Shown: positions 53,423-62,008 of the stretch, in pieces
Layout: every line of letters starts with the position of its first letter
How positions within the stretch are numbered: position 1 is the first letter of the stretch
Assembly: GCF_007666205.1 (NCBI RefSeq)
Contig: NZ_VDOR01000002.1
Location: forward strand, 124,001 to 188,000
Reading direction: 5' to 3'
Length of the DNA: 64,000 nt
Source: Kocuria palustris
GTDB lineage: Bacteria; Actinomycetota; Actinomycetes; Actinomycetales; Micrococcaceae
Translations under genes and position numbers: made by a program
Notes under the pieces: generated by a model
What the model was told of the DNA's origin: nothing
The model's input: only the letters and a program-made list of their open reading frames with translations
The model's database searches: none

Positions 53423-54276
53423 GTCAGATCGCGCGGGATGCGCCCGGCCTCGCGGGCCTTGCGCTCGAAGCTCGTCAGGACGCGGCCCTCCCAGCGCGGG
53501 GCCCAGCCCTGGTCCGGGTCCTCGTCCGTGGCCAGGGGGCCCGGGTGCAGGTTCTCGAAGCGCCCGTCGGCCTCGATGACCTCCCGCATCTGCACCGCGT
53601 ACTCCTGCCAGTCGGTGGCCAGGCGCCAGGTGGCGCCGGGGCGCAGCACCCGGGCGACCTTCTCCACGAAGCCCGGGGAGATCAGCCGGCGCTTGTGGTG
53701 GCGCTTCTTGTGCCACGGGTCCGGGAAGAAGACCCACAGCTCGTCCACGGAGGCGGGCTCGAGGAAGTGCTCCAGCACCTCCGGGGCATTGGCCTGCACC
53801 GCGCGCACATTGGTAGCCCCGGCGGCATCGGACTTGGCCAGCAGATCGGCCAGCCCGGGCGTGTAGACCTCGACGGCCAGGAAATCGCGGTCGGGGACCT
53901 CGGCGGCGCGGCGGGCCATGGCCTCGCCCAGGCCCGAGCCGATCTCGACGACGAGCGGGGCCCGGCGCCCGTAGACGGCCTCCTGGTCGAAGGCGGCGTG
54001 CGCGGCCACCGACGTGTCCGTGACCTCGCGCGGGACCTCGAGGATCCGCTCGGGAGCCAGCTCGTCCCACGCGCGCTGCCTGCGGTTCGTCAGCCGGTCG
54101 CCGCGGCGCACGAAGGACAGCGGCTGCCGGTGGAAGCGGGTGCGGTCCTCGTCCTTCCCCGCCTCCGCTGCGGCTCCGGTGCTCCGGGCCGCGGGGGCCG
54201 CCTGCTCGGAGCCGTCGGAACGGGGGTCGTGCTCGGTGCGGGGATCGGTCTGCTCGGGGGGCCTGTGCTCGCTCAT
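53404..54276 (-). CDS. trmB: tRNA (guanine-N7-)-methyltransferase
   Basis: 290 residues with an N-terminal disordered extension of about 60. Core motifs are VVEIGSGLGEAMARRA (SAM site), FLAVEVYTPGLADLL, ELWVFFPDPWHKKRHHKRRLI (the TrmB signature PDPWxKxxHxKRR) and RPGATWRLATDW. Forms m7G46 in tRNAs. TAGACT lies 9 bases before the ATG; the transcript may be nearly leaderless. Converges with the BCCT gene; the coding sequences overlap by 19 bases. Confidence 0.94.
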   Translation of the reverse strand: MSEHRPPEQTDPRTEHDPRSDGSEQAAPAARSTGAAAEAGKDEDRTRFHRQPLSFVRRGDRLTNRRQRAWDELAPERILEVPREVTDTSVAAHAAFDQEAVYGRRAPLVVEIGSGLGEAMARRAAEVPDRDFLAVEVYTPGLADLLAKSDAAGATNVRAVQANAPEVLEHFLEPASVDELWVFFPDPWHKKRHHKRRLISPGFVEKVARVLRPGATWRLATDWQEYAVQMREVIEADGRFENLHPGPLATDEDPDQGWAPRWEGRVLTSFERKAREAGRIPRDLTYRFSG

Positions 54277-54349
54277 CAGGAGCAGAGTCTAGCCAGCGGC
54301 TAGGCTGATCCGGCCGCCGTCCCCGAAGCCGCGACCACCCGGGAGTCCC

Positions 54350-55594
54350 ATGTCCTCGCCGACCAGGCTGCCGCTGGGCCCCGGCCCGCAGCGGGCGCTG
54401 TTCGTCATCGCGCTCGGCGTCATGGCGGCGGTCAGCCCCATGGCCACCGACATCTACCTGGCCTCGATCCCGGGCGCGGCCGAGCATTTCGGCACCCCCA
54501 TCACCGCGGTGCAGCTCTCGCTGACGACCTACATGCTCGGGATGGCGCTGGGCCAGTTCGTGCTGGGGCCCGTCTCCGATCGGGTCGGGCGCTACCGCCT
54601 GATCGTGGCGGGGACCGTGCTCTTCACGCTGGCCTCGGCCGGGATCGCGCTGTCGACGAGCATCGGGATGATGCTCGTGCTCAGGGCGGTCCAGGGCATC
54701 GCCGGGGCGGCCGGCGTCGTGGTGGGCCGGGCGATGGTCTCCGACACCGTCTCCGGGGTGGCCGCCGCCAAGGTCTACACCCTGCTGGGCACCATCACGT
54801 CGCTGGCCCCGATCGTCGCGCCGCTGATCGGCGGCGTGATCGCCTCGCGCGCGCCGTGGCAGGTCGTGTTCTGGGTGCTCACGGGCTTCGGGCTGGTCAT
54901 GCTCGCAGGGGTCCTGGGCGTGCTGAAGGAGACGCTGCCGCCCGAGCGGCGCAGCACCGCCGGCCCGGCGGAGATCTTCGCGGGCCCGCTGCGCATGCTG
55001 CGCGAGCCCGTGTTCATGGGCTGGGCGCTGTCGCTGGCCTTCGCCTTCGGCGCCCTGTTCAGCTACATCTCCGCCTCGTCGTTCGTGCTCCAGGGCATCG
55101 TCGGGCTCTCCGAGCTCGGGTACTCCGTCGTGTTCGCGATCGGCGCGCTGTGCGGGAGGCTCGGCGGGCTGGTCAACGTCCGGCTCCTGGACCTGGCGAG
55201 TCCCGGGGCGATCCTGCGCGCGGCCCTGTGCCTCATGGCGGGAGTCAGCCTCGCGGGGCTGATCCTGCTGCTGGCCGGCGCACCGCACTGGACGCTCGTC
55301 GTCCATGTGGTGCTGGCCCAGTCGTGCATGGGCTTCGTCATGGGCAATGCGATCGCCCTGGCCCAGGTGGAGGCGCGGCACCGTGCCGGGGCCGGGTCCG
55401 CCGTGCTGGGCCTGCTGCAGTTCCTGCTCGGCGGCATCGCCAGCCCGCTGTCCGGGCTCGGGGGAGACGGCACCGCGGTGCCGATGGCCGTCTGCATGCT
55501 GATCTTCTCGGCGCTCGCCCTGGCCTCGGCCGCCACGGCTCTGCGGCTCTCGCGCAGCCGTGGACCCGGCGGCAGCCCGGCTCCGCAGGTGTGA
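54350..55594 (+). CDS. Bcr/CflA-type multidrug efflux MFS transporter
   Basis: 414 residues, twelve helices. Helix 1 motif MAAVSPMATDIYLASIPGAAEHF (D1 motif of drug:H+ antiporters), loop GPVSDRVGRYRL and motif C region LRAVQGIAGAAGVVVGRAMVSD. The subfamily is typical of Bcr/CflA exporters of drugs or cysteine-like compounds. GGGAG lies 7 bases upstream of ATG. TAGGCT at 54301-54306 is a possible -10. No adjacent regulator. Confidence 0.88.
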   Translation: MSSPTRLPLGPGPQRALFVIALGVMAAVSPMATDIYLASIPGAAEHFGTPITAVQLSLTTYMLGMALGQFVLGPVSDRVGRYRLIVAGTVLFTLASAGIALSTSIGMMLVLRAVQGIAGAAGVVVGRAMVSDTVSGVAAAKVYTLLGTITSLAPIVAPLIGGVIASRAPWQVVFWVLTGFGLVMLAGVLGVLKETLPPERRSTAGPAEIFAGPLRMLREPVFMGWALSLAFAFGALFSYISASSFVLQGIVGLSELGYSVVFAIGALCGRLGGLVNVRLLDLASPGAILRAALCLMAGVSLAGLILLLAGAPHWTLVVHVVLAQSCMGFVMGNAIALAQVEARHRAGAGSAVLGLLQFLLGGIASPLSGLGGDGTAVPMAVCMLIFSALALASAATALRLSRSRGPGGSPAPQV

Positions 55595-55753
55595 CCCGCG
55601 ACATCTTCCAGCCCGGTGCGCGCCCTGAGCCGCCTGGCAATCCGCTGTGTGCTTAGATGCCCTTCGATGGAGGATGTGACGCGAGTCTCCTCCCGGACCT
55701 CGTGGTGAGCGCCGCTGTGCGCATCACCCCTTCCCCTCGGAGAGGACTGTCTC

Positions 55754-57256
55754 GTGATCCAGGATCTGCTGGACCAGCTGTCGGGCGTCGGCTCGTACTG
55801 CTTCACCTCCGGCTCGCTGGATGCCGCCGAGTGCTTCGGCAGCCTCGGCGGCATCATCTGGGGCCCCTTCTGCCTGATCCCGCTGCTGCTGTGCACGGGC
55901 ATCTACCTGACCATCCGGCTCACCGGGCTGCAGCTGCGCAAGCTCGGGCCGTCCCTGCGCCTGGCGCTGCTGGACCGCGCGGACGACGACGCCGTCGGCG
56001 GCGACGTCTCCCAGTTCCAGGCCCTCACGACCGCGCTCGCGGCCACGGTCGGGACGGGCAACATCGTGGGCGTGGCCACGGCGATCTCGATCGGCGGCCC
56101 CGGCGCGCTGTTCTGGATGTGGGTCACCGGCATCTTCGGCATGGCCTCCAAGTACTCGGAGGCGTTCCTGGGCGTGCGCTTCCGCACCGTCGATGCGAAG
56201 GGCGAGATCTCCGGAGGGCCGCAGTACTACCTGCAGCGCGGCATCCCCAACGGGTTCGGCAAGTTCCTGGCCCTGTTCTTCGCGGTCGCCGCGGCCCTGG
56301 CGTCGTTCGGCATCGGCAACATGACCCAGGGCAACTCGATCTCCTCGAACATCGAGGGCTCGTTCGGCATCCCCCTGTGGATCACCGGCGCCGTGCTGGC
56401 GATCCTGACCCTCGTGGTCCTCGTGGGCGGCATCAAGTCGATCGCCAGGGTCTCCTCGGCCTTCGTGCCGATCATGATCGTGTTCTACGTGGTCGGCGCG
56501 ATCTGGATCCTCATCGTCAACATCGTCGACGTCCCGGCCGCGCTCGGGCTCATCTTCACCGATGCCTTCACGGGCACCGCAGCCGTGGGCGGCTTCACGG
56601 GCTCCGCGCTGATCCTGGCCGTCCAGATGGGTGTGGCCCGTGGCGCGTTCTCCAACGAGTCCGGCATGGGCTCGGCCGCGATCGCGGCGGCGTCGGCGCA
56701 GACCACCCACCCCGTGCGCCAGGGCCTGGTGTCCATGACCCAGACCTTCATCGACACGATCATCGTCGTGACCTTCACCGGCCTCGTCATCATCACCACC
56801 GGCGTGTGGCAGCAGGGCTCGGACTTCGCCGCCACCATGACGGGCGACGCCTTCTCGCACGGCCTGCCCGGGCAGTGGGGCCACTACGTCGTGACGATCG
56901 GCCTGGTGATGTTCGCGTACTCGACCATCCTGGGGTGGGCCTACTACGGCGAGCGCTGCATGGAGCGGCTGTTCGGACGCGGGGCGGTCATGCCGTACCG
57001 CGTCGTGTTCTCGATCGTCGTCTACATCGGGTGCACCGTCCCGCTGGCCGTCGTGTGGAACTTCGCCGACGTCATGAACGGGCTGATGGCCATCCCGAAC
57101 CTGATCGGGCTGCTCGTGCTCTCCGGGCTGATCTACCGCGAGACCAAGCACTACCTGGACCACGATCCGCAGCTGCGCGCCGGCAAGGCGGAGATCGACG
57201 CGTTCATGGCCGGGCGCCCCGGCGGCATCGACACCTACGAGTCGACCGGGCGCTGA
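55754..57256 (+). CDS. Alanine/glycine:cation symporter (AGCS family)
   Basis: 500 residues from GTG 55754 (GAGAGGA upstream), about eleven helices. Signatures are TALAATVGTGNIVGVATAISIGGPGALFWMWVTGIFGMASKYSEAFLGVRFR and ARGAFSNESGMGSAAIAAASAQTTHPVRQG. Takes up alanine or glycine with Na+. Stands alone with its own terminator. The 159-bp upstream gap was checked for a glycine riboswitch; none was recognised. Confidence 0.93.
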   Translation: MIQDLLDQLSGVGSYCFTSGSLDAAECFGSLGGIIWGPFCLIPLLLCTGIYLTIRLTGLQLRKLGPSLRLALLDRADDDAVGGDVSQFQALTTALAATVGTGNIVGVATAISIGGPGALFWMWVTGIFGMASKYSEAFLGVRFRTVDAKGEISGGPQYYLQRGIPNGFGKFLALFFAVAAALASFGIGNMTQGNSISSNIEGSFGIPLWITGAVLAILTLVVLVGGIKSIARVSSAFVPIMIVFYVVGAIWILIVNIVDVPAALGLIFTDAFTGTAAVGGFTGSALILAVQMGVARGAFSNESGMGSAAIAAASAQTTHPVRQGLVSMTQTFIDTIIVVTFTGLVIITTGVWQQGSDFAATMTGDAFSHGLPGQWGHYVVTIGLVMFAYSTILGWAYYGERCMERLFGRGAVMPYRVVFSIVVYIGCTVPLAVVWNFADVMNGLMAIPNLIGLLVLSGLIYRETKHYLDHDPQLRAGKAEIDAFMAGRPGGIDTYESTGR

Positions 57257-57276
57257 GCCTGCTCTGCCGCAGCGCA

Positions 57277-57321
57277 GGCCCCGTGCGGATCGCCCTCCCC
57301 CCGGTCGACCCGCACGGGGCC
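57277..57321 (+). terminator. Terminator after the AGCS symporter
   Basis: Perfect 12-bp arms (57277-57288 with 57310-57321) around a 21-base loop, 20 bases after the stop. Confidence 0.7.
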
Positions 57322-57425
57322 GGTCGGCATCCCGGGCGCCGGTGCTCAGGGCGAGGGGAGACGCGTCCGCGGCAACCGACGACGACAGCGCGGACTCCGG
57401 CCCGGCTCGTGCCTAGGGTGGTCCC

Positions 57426-58262
57426 ATGAGCGAACTCCAGCACCCCCTGGCCCTGAGCACCGACGCCGGGATGGCCACGGTCTACGACCAGGGCGCGCAC
57501 GTCGCGTCCTGGACCCCCTACGGGAACGACCCCGTCCTCTTCGTCTCCCGCCGCTCCGGCTTCACCGTCGGATCCCCCATCCGCGGCGGGATCCCCGTGT
57601 GCTTCCCCTGGTTCGGCCCGGGGCGCTCGGGCGATCGCACGCCCTCCCACGGCTTCGCGCGCATCGTGGAGTGGTCCCGGGTGCGCACCGAGGACAGCAC
57701 CGCGGTCTTCGAGCTGAGCGATGCCGCTCTGTCCCCGGAGCACCGGGAGTCCTTCCCGCATGCGTTCCGCGCGCAGCTGCAGGTCACGGCGGGGGCCTCG
57801 CTCGAGGTCCGGCTGACGGTCGAGAACACGGGCGAGGAGGCCTTCGAGATCGAGGAGGCCCTGCACACCTACCTGGCCGTCGGCGACGTCCGGGAGGTCG
57901 TGGTCCACGGCCTCGAGGACGCCCAGCACCTCGACAAGACGCGCGGTCACGCGCTGACCCCCGCGGCCGGAGAGCCGCTGCGGCTCACGGGGGAGACGGA
58001 CCGCGTGTACCTCTCCTCGGGCCCGGTCGCCGTCGAGGACCCCGTGCTGGGCCGGCGGCTGCGGATCACCACCCAGGGGGCTGCGAACACCGTCGTGTGG
58101 AACCCCTGGACCGAGAAGGCGGCCGCGATGCCCGACTTCGGTGACGAGGAGTGGCCGGCCATGCTGTGCATCGAGGGCGCCAATGCGCTCGACGACGCCG
58201 TGACCGTGGAGCCCGGTTCGGCGCACGCGATGAGCTACCGGATCGACGTCGAGACGGACTGA
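57426..58262 (+). CDS. D-hexose-6-phosphate mutarotase / aldose 1-epimerase family (YeaD-like)
   Basis: 278 residues. Family pattern RGGIPVCFPWFGPGRSGDRTPSHGFARIVEWS, with the catalytic His near SHGF, then EIEEALHTYLAVGDV with the second His and the C-terminal NTVVWNPWTEKAAAMPDFGDEEWPAMLCIEGAN containing the catalytic Glu. It interconverts hexose-6-phosphate anomers. TAGGGT lies 6 bases before ATG 57426 and no ribosome site exists, so the mRNA is probably leaderless. Confidence 0.9.
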   Translation: MSELQHPLALSTDAGMATVYDQGAHVASWTPYGNDPVLFVSRRSGFTVGSPIRGGIPVCFPWFGPGRSGDRTPSHGFARIVEWSRVRTEDSTAVFELSDAALSPEHRESFPHAFRAQLQVTAGASLEVRLTVENTGEEAFEIEEALHTYLAVGDVREVVVHGLEDAQHLDKTRGHALTPAAGEPLRLTGETDRVYLSSGPVAVEDPVLGRRLRITTQGAANTVVWNPWTEKAAAMPDFGDEEWPAMLCIEGANALDDAVTVEPGSAHAMSYRIDVETD

Positions 58263-58300
58263 TCCCCGCGGGCCGGTCCGCGGCCCGACCCCGGGGACGA

Positions 58301-58334
58301 CGAGAGGCCCCCACCGGGCGGTGGGGGCCTCTCG
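58301..58334. terminator. Bidirectional terminator
   Basis: Perfect 15-bp stem with a 4-base loop, between the mutarotase stop (58262) and the convergent DoxX stop (58377). A run of nine G at 58362-58370 follows. Confidence 0.85.
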
Positions 58335-58376
58335 CGCTGCTCCGGCTGCCGGGCCGGAGCCGGGGGGGGGTTCAGC

Positions 58377-58778
58377 TCACTTCTTGCCCTGGGCGATCAG
58401 CGCGGCGCCGATCGCACCCAGCCAGACGTCCTTGGACAGCGCGGTGCCCTCCTGCGACGGGCGGATGCCGTCGTCCTGGGTCATCTCGTCGTTGCGGAAG
58501 TACATGCTCAGCATGCCGGCGGAGAAGGTCAGCAGGGCTGCGCCCGCCAGGCGCTTGTTCACGATCGGGGTGACCAGCAGGGCGCCGATGCCGACCTCGG
58601 AGAGCCAGAGGAACTGGCCGAAGGTCTTGGCGTCCCACTCGCTGAACTGGGGGATGCCGGAGGCCGCCATGCTCTGCAGGCCCTCGTAGGCCTCGACGGG
58701 CAGGTCCTTCTTGCCCAGGCCGGACTGGATGAGGTAAGCGCCGGAGACGCCGCGCAGGATCGCGTTGGACAGTCGCAT
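58377..58778 (-). CDS. DoxX family membrane protein
   Basis: 133 residues, four hydrophobic segments. RLSNAILRGVSGAYLIQSGLGKKDLP at the N-terminus and FGQFLWLSEVGIGALLVTPIVNKRLAGAALLTFSAGMLSMYFRNDEM resemble DoxX/DUF4267-like four-helix proteins. Function unknown; some DoxX proteins work in oxidative stress complexes. Start ATG 58778 has AAGGAGC upstream, which decided the start over a longer frame. Confidence 0.75.
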   Translation of the reverse strand: MRLSNAILRGVSGAYLIQSGLGKKDLPVEAYEGLQSMAASGIPQFSEWDAKTFGQFLWLSEVGIGALLVTPIVNKRLAGAALLTFSAGMLSMYFRNDEMTQDDGIRPSQEGTALSKDVWLGAIGAALIAQGKK

Positions 58779-59044
58779 GTGATGCTCCTTCAAGCCGGGG
58801 GTCGCGGCGCTCCCGAGCCCGGGACGCGCCGATTGTTGATCCGTCACCATGTTACCAGGACCCTTCGCGGAAGGGATGAGGCCGTCGTCACGCGAGGTTG
58901 CCGCAACAAGCGCCCTCGGCGGAATGACGCAGGGCGGGTCCGCGCTCACCCTGATGAGACCCCGGGTCGGTCTCGGCGGCGGATCGCACGATCCGCGCCA
59001 CGTGATCCGGCGGCCGCTGTGCCGCCGGGAACGGAAGGCGGAGC

Positions 59045-59812
59045 ATGGCACGCATCAGGGATTTCGAGGACAGAGTCGCGCTCGTCACGGGCGCGGCTGC
59101 GGGCATCGGCCGGGCCGTGGCGGAGGATCTCGCCGCACGCGGCGCGAAGGTCGTGATCGCCGATCTGAACGAGGAGGGCGCGACGGCGGTGGCCGAGGCC
59201 ATCGCGGCCGACGGAGGGGAGGCCGCGGCCTTCCGCATGGACTCCGCCTCCAAGGAGGACAACCGCGCGGCCGTCGAGTTCGCCGAGTCGACCTACGGGG
59301 CGCTGCACCTGGCCGTGAACAACGCGGGCATCGGCGGCGCGCAGAAGGCCGCCGGGGACATGGACCTGGAGCAGGACTGGGACCGCGTCATCGCGATCGA
59401 CTTCGACGGCGTCCTGTACGGCATGCACTACCAGCTGCAGGCCATGGAGCGAGCCGGCGGCGGCGCGATCGTCAACATGTCCTCGATCCACGGCTCGGTG
59501 GCCACCGGCATGGGCAACAGCGCCTACACGGCCGCCAAGCACGGGCTGGTGGGGCTGACCAAGCAGGCGGGCATCGACTACGGCCAGCGCGGGATCCGCG
59601 TCAACGCCGTGGCTCCCGGCTACATCATGACCCCGCTGCTGGAGAACTCGCTGACCCCCGAGCAGATCACGGGGCTCGAGTCCAAGCACGCGCTGAACCG
59701 CCTGGGCCGCCCGGAGGAGGTGGCCTCGATCACGAACTTCCTGCTCTCGGACGCGGCCTCCTTCATCACGGGCTCCTACATCCTGGTCGACGGCGGCTAC
59801 ACGGCGGTCTGA
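59045..59812 (+). CDS. SDR family oxidoreductase
   Basis: 255 residues. TGAAAGIG at about 15-22, NNAGIGG near 91-97, catalytic Ser in NMSSIHGS and YTAAK. The C-terminus FITGSYILVDGGYTAV is the classical SDR end. NAD or NADP use and substrate cannot be read; Asp in VVIADLN suggests NAD(H). ATG 59045 follows GGAGC. It stands alone with its own terminator. Confidence 0.9.
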   Translation: MARIRDFEDRVALVTGAAAGIGRAVAEDLAARGAKVVIADLNEEGATAVAEAIAADGGEAAAFRMDSASKEDNRAAVEFAESTYGALHLAVNNAGIGGAQKAAGDMDLEQDWDRVIAIDFDGVLYGMHYQLQAMERAGGGAIVNMSSIHGSVATGMGNSAYTAAKHGLVGLTKQAGIDYGQRGIRVNAVAPGYIMTPLLENSLTPEQITGLESKHALNRLGRPEEVASITNFLLSDAASFITGSYILVDGGYTAV

Positions 59813-59897
59813 GCCTCCCCGGCGCTGCACGGCACAGCAGGCGTCGGAGGCCTCGTGGGCCGCCGCCGTGCGACGCCGGCTCCGATCGATGCCGATC

Positions 59898-59941
59898 CCG
59901 TGAGGCGGGAGCGCGGTCCTCGGCCGCGCCCCGCCTCACGG
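59898..59941 (+). terminator. Terminator after the SDR gene
   Basis: Long stem: 12-bp outer arms (59898-59909 with 59930-59941) and a 6-bp inner stem (59911-59916 with 59924-59929), 86 bases after the stop. Confidence 0.75.
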
Positions 59942-59961
59942 CGCCTGCGGCGACGATGAGG

Positions 59962-60272
59962 TAGGGTCAGCGGGTTGCACATGGCACTGTCCGCCGCGCA
60001 CCGGACCCGGAATGGCCGTCACCACGGCCCGGGACGTGAGATCTGAAGCGAGATGGACAGGCAGCGCGTCGAACACCCCGCCCAGGCGCGGAGGTCGGCG
60101 CAGGAAGCAGGCGGACCTTCCGAGGACAGCTCCTCGGGCTCCCGCCTGCGGCGGAGACAGGGGCGCGGAAGCCCCGCCGCCCCTGTGCCGGAGCCGAGCC
60201 GCCGTCGAGTGCGGGCCGTGAGATCGGCGCACCCCGGAGAGCCGACCCAGGCGCCGGGACATCCGATCGAAA
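59962..60272 (+). other. Long leader before the DEAD-box helicase gene
   Basis: The 460-bp gap from 59813 to 60272 has the SDR terminator and then about 300 bases without a convincing gene. A TAGGGT -10-like element is near 59962. A perfect 9-bp hairpin lies at 60157-60186 and a small GAGGA/TCCTC stem at 60121-60134. Long structured leaders are common before cold-induced DEAD-box helicase genes. No ribosome-bound reading frame was recognised. Confidence 0.4.
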
Positions 60273-61955
60273 GTGCTTTCCCCCGTGACTTCCTTCACCG
60301 ACCTCGGCGTGCCCGAGGCACTGGCCCGCGTCCTGTCCCAGAGCGGGATCGACGAGGCCTTCCCCATCCAGACCAAGACCCTCCCGGACTCGCTGTCCGG
60401 GCGCGACGTCCTGGGCCGCGGCCGCACCGGCTCCGGCAAGACCATCGCCTTCGCGCTGCCCCTGGTCACCCGACTGGCGGGCCTGACCCAGGGCACCAGC
60501 AGGGCGCCGCGCCGCGCGGGGCGGCCCACCGGGCTGGTCCTGGCGCCGACCCGCGAGCTCGCGACCCAGATCGACCGCGCGATCGCCCCCCTGGCCGAGG
60601 AGGCCGGGCTGAGCACCACGGTGATCTTCGGCGGCGTCTCGCAGGTCCACCAGGAGCGCGCCCTCTCCCGCGGCGCCGACATCGTCGTGGCCTGCCCCGG
60701 CCGCCTCGAGGACCTGCTCAAGCAGGGCGTGCTCACGCTCGACGACGTCCGCGTGACCGTCATCGACGAGGCCGATCACATGGCCGACATGGGCTTCCTG
60801 CCCGTCGTGACCCGCATCCTCAAGCAGACCCCGGACGGCGGGCAGCGCCTGCTGTTCTCCGCGACGCTCGACGGCGGCGTGGACGTGCTGGTCAGGAAGT
60901 TCCTGCACGATCCCGTCACCCACTCCGTGGATGCGCCCAAGGCCGCGGTCTCGACCATGGAGCACCACGTGCTCGTCGTCGACGCCGGCGAGAAGCAGCA
61001 GCTCATCGAGACGCTGGCCTCCGGCACGGGCCGCCGCGTGATGTTCACGCGCACCAAGCACCGCGCCAAGAAGCTCGGCAAGAAGCTGTCCCAGCAGGGC
61101 ATCCCGGCCGTGGACCTGCAGGGCAACCTCTCGCAGAACGCCCGCGACCGGAACCTGGCGAGCTTCTCCCAGGGAGACGTGCGGGTCCTGGTGGCCACCG
61201 ACGTGGCCGCCCGCGGCGTGCACGTCGACGACGTCGAGCTGGTCGTGCACATCGATCCGCCGGCCGAGCACAAGTCCTACCTGCACCGCTCCGGGCGCAC
61301 CGCCCGGGCCGGTGCCGCGGGGCAGGTCATCACGATCGCGACCCGCGAGGAGCGCCGCGACGTCGAGAAGCTCATGAAGCAGGCCGGCGTCACCGCGAAG
61401 TTCTCCGAGGTCTCGATCGGCTCGCCCGTCGTCGCCGAGCTGGTGGGCGAGCGCGCCGAGCGCGTGGCCTACGAGGCGCCGACTCAGGCGCAGGGCGCCG
61501 GGCGCGGTTCCCGCGGCCGCGGCAAGCCCTCGAACAATCGTTCGGGACAGCGCTCCGGCGGCGGCAGGAGCCAGGGCCGCTCGAGCGGCGGCCGCTCCGG
61601 GGGCCGCAGCGACGAGCGGTCCGAGGGGCGCCAGGACGGTCGCGGTCAGAGCCGTTCGAGCGGAGAGCGGTCGGAGCGCTCCGGCGGCCGCGCCCCCGAG
61701 GGACGCGGCCAGGGGCGTCGCGACGGCGGCCGGCCCGGACGCGGCGACCAGGGCGGCGCCCGCAGCGGCGGCCGGGCCGGCGGCTCCGGCCGAGGCCGCT
61801 CCGGCGGCGGTCGCAGCGCTGCTGCACGCACCGACGCCCCCGCCAGCGCCGTGGCGCTGCACGGGACGGCGGATGCCACGGCGGATCGCGCCACGCAGGC
61901 GGCGGCTCGTCGCCGCGGCCGCCGCGCGGACGCCGCCGGGTCCCAGCGCGGCTGA
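60273..61955 (+). CDS. DEAD-box ATP-dependent RNA helicase with RGG-rich tail
   Basis: 560 residues from GTG 60273; GTG 60285 is a possible alternative, and neither has a strong ribosome site. Motifs in order: Q motif FPIQTKTLP (29-37), Walker A RTGSGKT (51-57), TRELATQ, DEAD (VIDEADHM near 163), SAT (LLFSATLDGG), VATDVAARGVHV and HRSGRTARAG. The C-terminal 150 residues are Arg/Gly/Ser-rich with many RGG and GGRS repeats, an RNA-binding tail. Family roles are ribosome assembly and RNA remodelling in the cold. Confidence 0.92.
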   Translation: MLSPVTSFTDLGVPEALARVLSQSGIDEAFPIQTKTLPDSLSGRDVLGRGRTGSGKTIAFALPLVTRLAGLTQGTSRAPRRAGRPTGLVLAPTRELATQIDRAIAPLAEEAGLSTTVIFGGVSQVHQERALSRGADIVVACPGRLEDLLKQGVLTLDDVRVTVIDEADHMADMGFLPVVTRILKQTPDGGQRLLFSATLDGGVDVLVRKFLHDPVTHSVDAPKAAVSTMEHHVLVVDAGEKQQLIETLASGTGRRVMFTRTKHRAKKLGKKLSQQGIPAVDLQGNLSQNARDRNLASFSQGDVRVLVATDVAARGVHVDDVELVVHIDPPAEHKSYLHRSGRTARAGAAGQVITIATREERRDVEKLMKQAGVTAKFSEVSIGSPVVAELVGERAERVAYEAPTQAQGAGRGSRGRGKPSNNRSGQRSGGGRSQGRSSGGRSGGRSDERSEGRQDGRGQSRSSGERSERSGGRAPEGRGQGRRDGGRPGRGDQGGARSGGRAGGSGRGRSGGGRSAAARTDAPASAVALHGTADATADRATQAAARRRGRRADAAGSQRG

Positions 61956-61964
61956 TCTCCGGCC

Positions 61965-61996
61965 CCGCGGCCGAGGTCCTGGGACGTCGGCCGCGG
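61965..61996. terminator. Bidirectional terminator between convergent helicase and HAD genes
   Basis: Perfect 10-bp stem (61965-61974 with 61987-61996), just past the helicase stop and 13 bases before the HAD stop. Confidence 0.75.
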
Positions 61997-62008
61997 CAGG
62001 CCGGTGCC

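Noticed and set aside
55595-55753. Glycine riboswitch before the alanine/glycine symporter
   Set aside because: No tandem aptamer core was recognised in this short gap.
58362-58370. Run of nine G as a phase-variation tract
   Set aside because: It lies outside coding sequence, just past the DoxX stop, and no promoter is nearby, so slippage would have no visible effect.
60012-60221. Small ORF of 69 codons in the helicase leader
   Set aside because: No ribosome site, no homology recognised, and the composition follows the GC-rich background.
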